Below, piece after piece: positions 1 to 6,682 of a stretch of 14,897 bases of DNA. This DNA is from Campylobacteraceae bacterium (GTDB taxonomy: Bacteria > Campylobacterota > Campylobacteria > Campylobacterales > Sulfurovaceae): assembly GCA_027083895.1 (NCBI GenBank), contig JALWMN010000127.1, positions 1 to 14,897 on the forward strand. The letters are read 5' to 3'. The notes beneath the pieces are model-generated. The model was not told the DNA's origin. It worked only from the letters and a program-made list of their open reading frames with translations, and searched no databases. Every line of letters begins with the position of its first letter. The stretch's first letter is position 1. A program made the translations under genes and the position numbers.

Positions 1-386
1 TTATCTTTTGTTACTCTTGGGTTTGTAGAAGCGTGTGTAATCATCGGAGTTTTTGCTTTTTCAGCAACTGGAGCCATTGCCATAGAGTTAGAAGAGGCAA
101 CTTCACCTAAAATTACAGCTACTTTATCTTTATCTAAAAGTCTCTTTACCGCAGTTGCTGCCTCAACCTTATCGCCTCTATCATCAACAACCACCAATTT
201 TACCTTATCGCCATTGCTTAGAGTATTCTTCTTCTCATATGCGATATCTAATCCACCTTTACTAGTTTGGCCAAATGCAGCAATATTTCCAGTTAATGGT
301 AATACTACACCAATTTTTACATCTTTAGCATAAGCAATACCACCAAGAAGTGCTGCTGCAGCTACCATACTTGTTATCTTTTTCAT
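1..386 (-). CDS. ABC transporter periplasmic substrate-binding protein, branched-chain amino acid (LivJ/LivK) type, partial
   Basis: This is the N-terminal 128 codons of a gene that runs off the left edge on the minus strand. Residues 1-20 are a signal peptide: KK, an Ala/Leu-rich core, then AYA followed by KDVKIG. The mature start has the type I periplasmic-binding fold of Leu/Ile/Val receptors: IGVVLPLTG, a polar AFGQ segment, VVDDRGD, a helix ending AVKRLLDKDKV, then ILGEVASSNSMAMAPVAEK and TPMITHAS. It should bind a small substrate, probably an amino acid or amide, in the periplasm and deliver it to an ABC permease not seen here. The start is fixed by AAGGAGA four bases upstream of the ATG. 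The ligand cannot be told from this fragment; urea or short-chain amide receptors share the fold. Confidence 0.9.
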   Translation of the reverse strand, partial: MKKITSMVAAAALLGGIAYAKDVKIGVVLPLTGNIAAFGQTSKGGLDIAYEKKNTLSNGDKVKLVVVDDRGDKVEAATAVKRLLDKDKVAVILGEVASSNSMAMAPVAEKAKTPMITHASTNPRVTKD

Positions 387-400
387 TCCATCTCCTTAAA

Positions 401-424
401 ATAGTTTATGTAACAACTATGATA
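401..424 (-). promoter_or_regulatory. Candidate promoter of the binding-protein gene, with a small palindrome
   Basis: On the minus strand TATCAT (419-424) lies about 33 nt upstream of the binding-protein ATG and could be a -10 box. The next bases, 401-420, form an inverted repeat with arms ATAGTT/AACTAT and an 8-nt middle, placed about where transcription would start. This would fit an operator or a weak hairpin. The arms are short and AT-rich, so this is tentative. Confidence 0.3.
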
Positions 425-440
425 GCATGGAATCTTTAAA

Positions 441-884
441 TTAACTTAAAATTTCTTTAACAATTTTATTTACTTTTGCACCATCTGCTCTAGAACCATA
501 TTTTTGCTTCATTGCTCCCATAATTTTGCCCATATCTTTCATACTTGATGCCCCGACTTCTTGTACTACAGAAACTACTGCCTCTTTAAGCTCTTCATCA
601 CTTAGTGGTTCTGGAAGGTATGAGCGTACAATTGTTAACTCTGCTTCCTCTTTTGCTACAAGATCATCTCTTTTGGCCTCTTTAAATTGTTTTATGGCAT
701 CCTCTCTCTGTTTAGCATATTTTGTTAATATCGCCTCTATATCGCTATCTGTAAGTTCTCTTCTCTCATCGACTTCGATCTGCTTTATTGCTGCACTAAG
801 GTTTCTTAAAGTATCTCTTTTTGCTGTATCTTTTGCACGCATAGCCTCTTTTAAATCGGCTTTTATCTGCTCTTTTAGACTCAT
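441..884 (-). CDS. yqeY: GatB/YqeY domain protein
   Basis: This is a full-length 147-residue YqeY-family protein, the usual size. Family hallmarks are visible: the N-terminal helix with RDTLRNLSAAIKQIE, the central YLPEPLSDEEL, and the C-terminal DMGKIMGAMKQKYGSRADGAKVNKIVKEIL block. The family matches the tail domain of GatB, the amidotransferase subunit that binds tRNA, and is presumed to be a cytosolic tRNA- or translation-linked helper; its exact role is not settled. The start is supported by AAGGAGAG six bases before the ATG. It has its own extended -10 promoter and is 54 nt upstream of the binding-protein gene on the same strand. Nothing links the two functionally, so they are probably separate transcripts. 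Confidence 0.93.
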   Translation of the reverse strand: MSLKEQIKADLKEAMRAKDTAKRDTLRNLSAAIKQIEVDERRELTDSDIEAILTKYAKQREDAIKQFKEAKRDDLVAKEEAELTIVRSYLPEPLSDEELKEAVVSVVQEVGASSMKDMGKIMGAMKQKYGSRADGAKVNKIVKEILS

Positions 885-912
885 AATATACTCTCCTTGA
901 AAATTTTTGTAA

Positions 913-918
913 TTATAG
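913..918 (-). promoter_or_regulatory. -10 box of yqeY promoter
   Basis: The minus strand reads TGCTATAAT, a perfect extended -10 (TGnTATAAT), 28 nt upstream of the yqeY start codon. No -35 hexamer is obvious, as is normal for Campylobacterota sigma-70 promoters. Confidence 0.65.
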
Positions 919-959
919 CACTCTGCTACTAATTTAGCAAGCTCTTATTATTTTTCTTT

Positions 960-965
960 TATACT
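960..965 (+). promoter_or_regulatory. Candidate -10 box for the TPR gene
   Basis: TATACT follows a T-rich stretch (TTATTATTTTTCTTT), typical of Campylobacterota promoters, and lies 26 nt before the chosen ATG at 992. It faces away from the yqeY promoter in the same short gap. Confidence 0.4.
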
Positions 966-991
966 TCACTAATTGAATCTGGAGAAGAGTG

Positions 992-1642
992 ATGAGTGAG
1001 TTTCAAATAATTTTAGCAATTATAGCACTATCGATATTTGTAATATTTTTTAGACAGCTTTTTAGTGGCAACTATCCAAAAAGAGGAGTAGATTTTGAGA
1101 GTAAATTGCCCCAAGAGAGTATAGGGGGAGTTTCAAGACCTGATAAGATATTCCACAAAACTAAAGAGCTTGAGTCAAAAAGTCGTATTGATGAGCTTTA
1201 TGAGATTGCTAAGAAGTCGCTAGATAGTGGTGATAATATCGAAGCAAAAAAGGCTTTAGAGTCACTTTTGATTCTTGAACCAAATAATCAAGATGCTTTG
1301 CGGATGCTTGGTTTTGCCTATATGCAAATGAATAACTATGTAGATGCCAAAGAGCACTTTTTAAAGGCTTTAGAGCTAAATCCTAATAATGATTTAGTGC
1401 ACAACCTCTTGGCAAATACTCTCCATAAGTTAGGTGAGGATGAAGAGGCAATAGCCCACCACAAAAGAGCTATTGAGCTTGATCCAAACTATGCAGCATA
1501 CTACTTTAATTATGCTAATACACTCTATGATCTAGGGAAGAAGCAAGAGGCTTTAGCGATGTATAAACAGGCTTTAGAGTTAGAACCTACACTTACAGAA
1601 GCACAAAAGATGATAAAAGAGTTAGAAGATGTGTCAAATTAA
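992..1642 (+). CDS. Membrane-anchored tetratricopeptide repeat (TPR) protein
   Basis: The product is 216 residues. Residues 4-20 are a single hydrophobic helix (IILAIIALSIFVIFF) that probably anchors the protein in the inner membrane. A polar linker to about residue 62 follows, then four TPR-like helix pairs at roughly 66-98, 100-133, 134-167 and 168-201. These show the usual LEPNN, LNPNN, LDPNY and LEPT turns and AL.L/A..Y positions. TPRs are protein-binding scaffolds, so a role in assembling a complex is likely but the partner is unknown. I chose ATG at 992 over the adjacent in-frame GTG at 989 because GGAGA (981-985) is then 6 nt away rather than 3. Its last 14 nt overlap the next gene, suggesting translational coupling. 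Confidence 0.85.
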   Translation: MSEFQIILAIIALSIFVIFFRQLFSGNYPKRGVDFESKLPQESIGGVSRPDKIFHKTKELESKSRIDELYEIAKKSLDSGDNIEAKKALESLLILEPNNQDALRMLGFAYMQMNNYVDAKEHFLKALELNPNNDLVHNLLANTLHKLGEDEEAIAHHKRAIELDPNYAAYYFNYANTLYDLGKKQEALAMYKQALELEPTLTEAQKMIKELEDVSN

Positions 1643-1859
1643 CGAGAACTACTTTTTAGGTTTCAAGGTTGATCACCATACACTCCAAAATATTACCAAG
1701 TATTGCTCTGAGTGCTATAGTGAATTGGAGCTTGAGCAAAAGATATATCTTGATCAAGAGACATATAATTATCTATGCCAGAGTTGTGCGTGTCAAAAGA
1801 GTGAAGCGATAGCTACGGAAGAGATAGTAGAAGAGGATATGAGTGCTTCGTTGTTTTAA
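1629..1859 (+). CDS. Small hypothetical protein with paired Cys motifs (possible zinc ribbon)
   Basis: This 76-residue protein matches no family I can name. It has C26-x2-C29 and C50-x2-C53 (plus C55), spaced about 20 residues apart, the arrangement of a zinc ribbon or treble-clef site. Two His (16-17) precede the first pair. The acidic tail contains ATEEIVEEDM. No signal peptide or membrane segment is seen, so it should be cytosolic. It starts inside the end of the TPR gene (14-nt overlap, different frame), with only a weak purine-rich stretch before the ATG, so expression probably depends on translation of the TPR gene. The TAA stop lies in a TTTAA that flanks the repeat element just downstream. 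Zinc binding is an inference from the Cys spacing. Confidence 0.65.
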   Translation: MCQINENYFLGFKVDHHTLQNITKYCSECYSELELEQKIYLDQETYNYLCQSCACQKSEAIATEEIVEEDMSASLF

Positions 1860-2046
1860 CCAAAAATTTGCATTAGAGATTAACAGCCTTTAACAAATCA
1901 TTTAGCTATGGACATTTACAAAAATCCATCAATTAACCTATGGGTTAAGCTCGCAACCGTTGGGAACCAACACTTGTACAGTTTTTTGCAAACACCCATA
2001 ACCTAAGCTATGCCAAATCTTTGCTTATTCTAATACAAAATTTGGG
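1860..2046. mobile_element. MITE-like element, copy 1 (terminal inverted repeats, candidate TTTAA target duplication)
   Basis: The gap between two convergent genes holds an element with imperfect inverted ends: CCAAAAATTTGCATTAGA (1860-1877) on the left and TCTAATACAAAATTTGG (2029-2045) on the right, with about 14 of 17 positions complementary. The direct repeat TTTAA occurs immediately outside both ends (1855-1859 and 2047-2051), as a target-site duplication would. The interior is structured: TTAACC-TATG-GGTTAA hairpin (1933-1948), GTTGG-GAA-CCAAC hairpin (1959-1971), and TATGGGT (1939-1945) complementary to ACCCATA (1994-2000). There is no reading frame of note. About 42 bases of the left end recur, inverted, in copy 2 at 9439-9506. 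The AT-rich flanks make the target duplication uncertain. Confidence 0.5.
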
Positions 2047-2103
2047 TTTAATGGTAATGCTTATTTTATCTAGCTAGCATATATTAAAGTGTAAGCCACA
2101 CAA

Positions 2104-2131
2104 TTAGCTTTAAGCTTTTAGCTCTTTGCTT
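2104..2131. repeat. Heptad tract A (GC every 7 nt) over the pdxA 3' end
   Basis: GC dinucleotides fall at 2107, 2114, 2121 and 2128, an exact 7-nt period with AGCTTTA/AGCTCTT-type units on the plus strand. On the minus strand this is the purine-rich AAAGCT(N) form running through the last codons and TAA stop of pdxA (stop at 2118-2120). The same kind of tract follows serB and the ABC exporter gene. Confidence 0.55.
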
Positions 2132-3050
2132 TTTTAGCTGCATACTCTATTGCATTCAGATAGCTTTGTAGATTTAACTCTCTTCCCTTTTTGTAGGCGA
2201 TATCAAAAGCTGTTCCATGATCTACAGAGGTTCTTAAAATTGGTAAGTTTAATGAAACATTAATACTCTCATCGAAGTAGAGAGCTTTGAGTGGGGCTAA
2301 GCCTTGGTCGTGATACATTGCGACATAATAGCGAAAATCTTTTCGAAAATGTGGAGTAAAAGCGATATCGGGTACAATTGGGCCAATAAATTGCTCTTTA
2401 TTAAGGAGCTTATTAGCCCTTTTGATCGCTTTTGCTATCTTGCTCTCTTCATCTCCTAAAACGCCGCCATCTCCTGCGTGAGGATTGAGTCCAAGAACAG
2501 CAATTGGTTCACTTATCACTACCTCTTTAGCAAAATCTAAAAGAAACTGTGTAAGCTTCTTTGTTTTTATCGATTGAGCTACAGTTTTAAGTGGAATATG
2601 TTCAGTATAGAGAGCAACAAAGAGTTTTGGGCATCCTAGCATCATAATTGCCTCTTTTTGAAAGTGCTCTCTTAAGTAGTCAGTATGCCCTACATACTTT
2701 AATCCTGCTAACTCCCACGACTTTTTATTAATAGGCAAGGTTGTAATTGCATCGACTTTTCCTTTTGTTGCAAGGAGCACTGCCTTTTGAAATGAGAGGA
2801 AGCTATACTCCCCACTCGCTTTAGAATGCTTTCCTGGATTAATATGGAATTTTGGATAGTTAAGAGATTTGGTTTGAAAATCTTTTGGAATCTTAAGATT
2901 TAAGAGTCTTGCTGCCTCTTTTAAGAGGTATTTGTCGATTATATAGAGTGGCTCTACAACTTTTTTGATCTTATTATGTGCAAGTAGAGCAATCTCTATG
3001 CCAATGCCGTTAATATCGCCAATACTAACTGCTACTTTGATTTTAGCCAT
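2118..3050 (-). CDS. pdxA: 4-hydroxythreonine-4-phosphate dehydrogenase PdxA
   Basis: PdxA oxidises 4-phosphohydroxy-L-threonine with NAD(P); its product is condensed with deoxyxylulose 5-phosphate by PdxJ to give pyridoxine 5'-phosphate (vitamin B6). The 310-residue protein has the family motifs in order: GDINGIGIEI (11-20), LPINKKSW (105-112), GHTDYL (121-126), TEHIPL with metal ligand H151, NPHAGDGG with H191, PDIAFTPHFR, YHDQGLAP with H247, and RTSVDHGTAFDIA near the end. The N-terminal motif differs from the common GDPAGIGPE. I recall a similar variant in other Campylobacterota. The ATG overlaps the end of pdxJ by 8 nt with no clear Shine-Dalgarno, so translation is probably coupled to PdxJ. 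The final Lys-Ser codons and stop lie in a heptad repeat tract. Confidence 0.95.
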   Translation of the reverse strand: MAKIKVAVSIGDINGIGIEIALLAHNKIKKVVEPLYIIDKYLLKEAARLLNLKIPKDFQTKSLNYPKFHINPGKHSKASGEYSFLSFQKAVLLATKGKVDAITTLPINKKSWELAGLKYVGHTDYLREHFQKEAIMMLGCPKLFVALYTEHIPLKTVAQSIKTKKLTQFLLDFAKEVVISEPIAVLGLNPHAGDGGVLGDEESKIAKAIKRANKLLNKEQFIGPIVPDIAFTPHFRKDFRYYVAMYHDQGLAPLKALYFDESINVSLNLPILRTSVDHGTAFDIAYKKGRELNLQSYLNAIEYAAKKAKS

Positions 3051-3825
3051 TCAGGAGAGCTTTCATATCGCTAATTGCTTTGTAGAGCCCACTAAAGATA
3101 GCACGAGCAACAATACTTTGCCCAATATTGAGCTCTTCAATTTGAGTAATTTTTACTATTTCATCTACATTGTGGTAGTTAAGCCCATGCCCAGCAGCTA
3201 CTTTGAGTTCTGTAAGTTGTGCAAGCGTTGCTACACTATTGAGTGTTTCAAGCTCATCTTGAAGCATCTGCTTAAGGGTTGTGCGTGGGAGTTCAAGCTC
3301 TTTAATTGAGTGGTTAGTATATGGCAGATTACTATAGAGCATCGCCCAAATGTTGGAGTAGTTCCCAGTATGGAACTCTACCCACTCAACCCCAAGATGC
3401 GAAGAGAGTTCAACTGCTTGGGCTTTTGGATCGATAAAGAGAGATACCTCTATCTCGTTTTCTTGGAGCCTCTTAATTGCTTCAATAAGCTTTTTATTCT
3501 CTAAACTGAGTGCCAAACCACCCTCTGTTGTAACCTCCTCGCGTCGCTCTGGTACTAAAGTGGCACGATGTGGCCGCAGTTTGCAGACTATATCGATAAT
3601 TTCACTCTCTATAGAGCACTCTAAATTTATAGGAAGTGGAGAGTGCTTGATAATATCGATTACATCTTTATCGTTTATATGGCGTCTATCTTCTCTAAGG
3701 TGGATAGTTATCTGTTCAGCTCCAGCCATTTGACAAACACCTATTGCTTCTATTAAATTAGGATTATTTACCCCCCTTGCTTCTCTAAGAAGAGCAATAT
3801 GATCGATATTGACACCAAGTTTCAT
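3043..3825 (-). CDS. pdxJ: Pyridoxine 5'-phosphate synthase PdxJ
   Basis: PdxJ closes the pyridine ring of vitamin B6 from 1-deoxyxylulose 5-phosphate and the PdxA product. The 260-residue TIM barrel starts with MKLGVNIDHIALLREARG. It carries IHLREDRRHI with catalytic H42 and R44, NLE with E69, LVPERREEVTTEGG (90-103), WVEFHTGNY (148-156), AGHGLNY with H213, and ELNIGQSIVARAIF at the phosphate-binding end. Start choice rests on AAAAAAGG about 7 nt upstream and on the N-terminal strand, which begins directly at MKLGVN. It leads a two-gene operon with pdxA. A near-perfect extended -10 lies 21 nt upstream of the start codon. Confidence 0.96.
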   Translation of the reverse strand: MKLGVNIDHIALLREARGVNNPNLIEAIGVCQMAGAEQITIHLREDRRHINDKDVIDIIKHSPLPINLECSIESEIIDIVCKLRPHRATLVPERREEVTTEGGLALSLENKKLIEAIKRLQENEIEVSLFIDPKAQAVELSSHLGVEWVEFHTGNYSNIWAMLYSNLPYTNHSIKELELPRTTLKQMLQDELETLNSVATLAQLTELKVAAGHGLNYHNVDEIVKITQIEELNIGQSIVARAIFSGLYKAISDMKALLNG

Positions 3826-3845
3826 TGTGAGCCTTTTTTATAGAG

Positions 3846-3851
3846 ATTATA
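3846..3851 (-). promoter_or_regulatory. -10 box of the pdxJ-pdxA promoter
   Basis: The minus strand reads TGTTATAAT, an extended -10 with consensus TATAAT, 21 nt upstream of the pdxJ ATG. No convincing -35 hexamer is visible. Confidence 0.65.
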
Positions 3852-3938
3852 ACACAAGAGGATTGAGAGTTACGATTTGTAATAAAAAATTGATATGGAA
3901 CAACTTAAATTAATAACAATAGTAATAAAATTGTGGAT

Positions 3939-3944
3939 TATAAA
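3939..3944 (+). promoter_or_regulatory. Candidate -10 box for the malic enzyme gene
   Basis: TATAAA, preceded by an AT-rich run, lies 22 nt before the preferred ATG at 3967. This leaves a short leader containing the AGGTGAG ribosome site. If used, it rules out the longer reading frame starting at 3895, because that ATG would be upstream of the transcript. Confidence 0.4.
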
Positions 3945-3966
3945 ATTTGATTGTGTAGGTGAGATA

Positions 3967-5283
3967 ATGAAAAGTTTTAAAGAGGAGTCGTTAGAGTACC
4001 ATAGGGCAAGAAATGAGTTTGATGCAAATGGGAAGATTGGAACGCTATTAACAAAGCCATGTGCAACAGAAAAAGAGCTGGCTATGGCCTATAGTCCAGG
4101 AGTGGCTTATCCATGTTTAGAGATTGAGAAGGATCCAGTAAATGCCTATGAGTATACTAATAAAGGGAATTTGGTAGCTGTTATTAGTGATGGCAGTGCA
4201 GTATTGGGACTAGGAGATATTGGACACAAAGCAAGCAAACCAGTAATGGAGGGGAAGGCAGTACTCTTTAAAACTTTTGCCAATATTGATGCAGTAGATA
4301 TTGAACTCAATACAAAAGATCCTCAAGAGTTTATCAAAATAGTTGCTGCTATGGCTGATAGTTTTGGGGGTATTAATCTAGAGGATATCTCTGCTCCACG
4401 ATGCTTTGAAATTGAGAGAACGCTTAAAAAGATTTGTGACATTCCAGTTTTTCATGATGATCAGCATGGAACTGCAGTAATTACCACTGCTGGTTTAATG
4501 AATGTTATGGAGATGAGTGGAAAGAGGGTCGAAGATATTAAGGTGGTGATTATTGGTGCTGGAGCTTCGGGAAATGCTTGTGCAAATATGTATAGAAATT
4601 TAGGTGTAAAAAATATTGTAATGCTTGATAGCAAAGGGGTTATCCATACTGGTCGTAACGATTTAAACCAATATAAAAGAAATTTTGCAATTGATACAGA
4701 TGCAAGGACACTTAAAGATGCATGCAGGGGTGCAGATATGATTTTGGGGCTTAGTGGACCTGGACTTGTAACTAAAGAGATGGTTAAGTCGATGGCAGAG
4801 CACCCCATTATCTTTGCATGTGCCAATCCAACACCAGAGATTTTACCAGAAGAGGCAAAAGAGGTTCGTTCTGATGTTATTATTGGGACTGGTAGAAGTG
4901 ACTATCCAAATCAAGTAAATAATGTTTTAGGATTCCCACAAATCTTTAGAGGGGCACTCGATGTTCGCTCTACCCATATTACAGAGAATATGAAGGTAGC
5001 TGCATCAAAAGCACTTGCTGATTTAGCAAAAGAGCCAGTACCAGAACATGTAAAGAGAGCACATGGAAGAGAAGATATGGAGTTTGGACCAGACTATATT
5101 ATTCCATCGCCATTTGATAGGAGAGTGCTTGTATATGTTGCATCTGCAGTTGCTCAGGCAGCTATAGAAGATGGAGTTGCAAGGGTAAAAGAGTTCGATT
5201 TAGAAGCCTATAGAGAGAGGCTTTGGCGGTTAGCAGAGTTTTTAGATGATAAGTCGAAGCATGGGAAAAGCTTTTGTTATTAA
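3967..5283 (+). CDS. Malic enzyme (malate dehydrogenase, oxaloacetate-decarboxylating), short form
   Basis: The enzyme converts malate plus NAD(P) to pyruvate, CO2 and NAD(P)H in the cytosol. The 438-residue product has AYSPGVAYPCLEI with catalytic Y42, ISDGSAVLGLGDIG (73-86), GKAVLFK with catalytic K97, NLEDI with metal ligands E139/D140, FHDDQHGTAV with D164/D165, and the Rossmann motif GAGASG (197-202). The strand after the Gly-rich loop ends in VMLDSKG; an Asp there often favours NAD over NADP, but this is only suggestive. The phosphotransacetylase-like C-terminal domain of E. coli MaeB is absent. The frame is open back to an ATG at 3895, but that extension lacks a ribosome site and is family-atypical; ATG 3967 follows AGGTGAG. 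Confidence 0.93.
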   Translation: MKSFKEESLEYHRARNEFDANGKIGTLLTKPCATEKELAMAYSPGVAYPCLEIEKDPVNAYEYTNKGNLVAVISDGSAVLGLGDIGHKASKPVMEGKAVLFKTFANIDAVDIELNTKDPQEFIKIVAAMADSFGGINLEDISAPRCFEIERTLKKICDIPVFHDDQHGTAVITTAGLMNVMEMSGKRVEDIKVVIIGAGASGNACANMYRNLGVKNIVMLDSKGVIHTGRNDLNQYKRNFAIDTDARTLKDACRGADMILGLSGPGLVTKEMVKSMAEHPIIFACANPTPEILPEEAKEVRSDVIIGTGRSDYPNQVNNVLGFPQIFRGALDVRSTHITENMKVAASKALADLAKEPVPEHVKRAHGREDMEFGPDYIIPSPFDRRVLVYVASAVAQAAIEDGVARVKEFDLEAYRERLWRLAEFLDDKSKHGKSFCY

Positions 5284-5324
5284 GTAAGCTCATGGTTGGT
5301 TTTAAATTTTTGAGCTATTTATGG

Positions 5325-5330
5325 TAGAAT
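5325..5330 (+). promoter_or_regulatory. -10 box of the argG operon promoter
   Basis: TGGTAGAAT is an extended -10 (TGn plus TAGAAT), 29 nt before the argG ATG and preceded by a T-rich tract. It lies in the 76-nt gap after the malic enzyme gene, which shows no terminator hairpin, so readthrough is also possible. Confidence 0.5.
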
Positions 5331-5359
5331 AAAACAATTTTTTTAAGGGGAAATGATCG

Positions 5360-6682
5360 ATGAGTAAAAAAGAGATTAAGAAGGTGGTATTGGCATATTC
5401 TGGTGGATTGGATACGAGTATTATCTTAAAGTGGCTTCAAGATGAGTATAACTGCGAAGTTGTAACCTTTACTGCAGATCTTGGCCAAGGTGAAGAGGTA
5501 GAGCCAGCAAGAGAGAAGGCTCTAAAGCTTGGGATAAAGCCTGAGAATATCTATATTGATGATCTTCAAGAGGAGTTTGTAAGAGATTTTGTTTTTCCTA
5601 TGTTTAGAGCAAATGCGATCTATGAGGGGGAGTATCTGCTTGGAACATCGATTGCAAGACCGCTTATTGCAAAGAGACTTGTTGAGATAGCAAATGAGAC
5701 AGGAGCAGATGCAATTGCTCATGGTGCGACTGGAAAAGGAAATGACCAAGTACGTTTTGAGATTGGAGCATTAAGCCTTAATCCAAATATAAAGGTTATT
5801 GCACCATGGAGAGAGTGGGACCTTAATAGTCGTGAAAAGCTTTTAGAGTATGCAAAAAAGCATGATATTCCAATAGAAAAAAAGGGAGAGAATGAGTCTC
5901 CATACTCTATGGATGCCAATTTGCTCCATATCTCTTATGAAGGGTTAATTTTAGAAGATCCAAATGTTGAGCCAGAAGAGTCTATGTGGCGATGGACAAA
6001 CTCTCCAGAGAAGGCTCCTGATAAGCCAGAGTATATAACTATTGAGTTTCAAAAGGGTGATCCTGTAGCAATTAATGGCGAGAAGTTAAGTCCAGCTACA
6101 ATTTTACGAACACTCAATGAGTATGGAAATAAACATGGGATTGGAAGAATCGATATTGTAGAGAACCGCTATGTTGGTATGAAGGCTAGAGGGTGTTATG
6201 AGACGCCAGGCGGAACCATTTTATTAAAGGCTCATCGAGCAATTGAGTCGATTACGCTCGATCGTGAAGAGGCTCACTTTAAAGATGAGTTGATGCCAAA
6301 GTATGCGAGCTTAATCTATAATGGATATTGGTTCTCTCCAGAGAGAGAGATGATGCAAGCAGCAATTGATAAAACACAAGAGAATGTCACTGGAGAGGTG
6401 CGATTAAAGCTCTACAAAGGGAATGTTATTGTAGTGGGGAGAAATTCTGAAAACTCTCTCTATTCTGAGGCCCATTCTACATTTGAAGAGGATGAGGTAT
6501 ATAACCAAAAAGATGCAGAAGGGTTTATTCGCCTGAATGCTCTTCGATTTATTATCGAAGGACAAAAACAGCCTCAAAGGGTAGCGAAGTATCTTAAAAA
6601 AGAGGATAAAACAAAGGAGAGTAAAGAGGAGAAAAAAGAGAGCTTTGCAAGTAAATTAAAGCACTTTTTGGGTATTCAGTAG
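5360..6682 (+). CDS. argG: Argininosuccinate synthase, with C-terminal Lys/Glu extension
   Basis: ArgG joins citrulline and aspartate with ATP to form argininosuccinate, the penultimate arginine step. The N-type ATP pyrophosphatase loop AYSGGLDTS is at residues 12-20, followed by [16 protein letters not shown] (95-101), [15 protein letters not shown] (120-134), [10 protein letters not shown] (179-188) and [13 protein letters not shown] (273-285). The usual family length is about 400 residues and the recognisable core ends near residue 403. Residues 404-440 are extra: a Lys/Glu-rich segment (about 411-427) followed by an amphipathic [11 protein letters not shown]. The ribosome site AAGGGGA is 8 nt before the ATG. 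The stop is immediately followed by the ATG of the next gene, so it heads a tight three-gene operon. Confidence 0.97.
   Translation: MSKKEIKKVVLAYSGGLDTSIILKWLQDEYNCEVVTFTADLGQGEEVEPAREKALKLGIKPENIYIDDLQEEFVRDFVFPMFRANAIYEGEYLLGTSIARPLIAKRLVEIANETGADAIAHGATGKGNDQVRFEIGALSLNPNIKVIAPWREWDLNSREKLLEYAKKHDIPIEKKGENESPYSMDANLLHISYEGLILEDPNVEPEESMWRWTNSPEKAPDKPEYITIEFQKGDPVAINGEKLSPATILRTLNEYGNKHGIGRIDIVENRYVGMKARGCYETPGGTILLKAHRAIESITLDREEAHFKDELMPKYASLIYNGYWFSPEREMMQAAIDKTQENVTGEVRLKLYKGNVIVVGRNSENSLYSEAHSTFEEDEVYNQKDAEGFIRLNALRFIIEGQKQPQRVAKYLKKEDKTKESKEEKKESFASKLKHFLGIQ

Noticed and set aside
526..900. Open frame antisense to yqeY
   Set aside because: It mirrors the yqeY coding sequence, has a Ser/Leu-rich composition without motifs, and lacks a ribosome site.
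1959..1988. Intrinsic terminator at GTTGG-GAA-CCAAC with a later T-run
   Set aside because: About ten bases separate the stem from TTTTTT, too far for a standard terminator.
1860..2046. 6S RNA or another known housekeeping RNA
   Set aside because: Length and rod-like fold are suggestive, but there is no clear promoter, no recognisable conserved core, and the related inverted copy at 9439-9506 fits a mobile repeat better.
2965..3504. Two plus-strand open frames across pdxA and pdxJ
   Set aside because: Both lie inside well-supported minus-strand genes and encode no recognisable protein.
3895..3966. N-terminal extension of malic enzyme from ATG 3895
   Set aside because: No ribosome site precedes it, the extension is not typical of the family, and a likely -10 (3939-3944) lies inside it; ATG 3967 has AGGTGAG.
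5353..5367. Four-codon frame (ATG ATC GAT GAG TAA) overlapping the argG start
   Set aside because: The ribosome site is only 1-2 nt from this ATG and correctly spaced for argG, so the mini-frame is probably chance.
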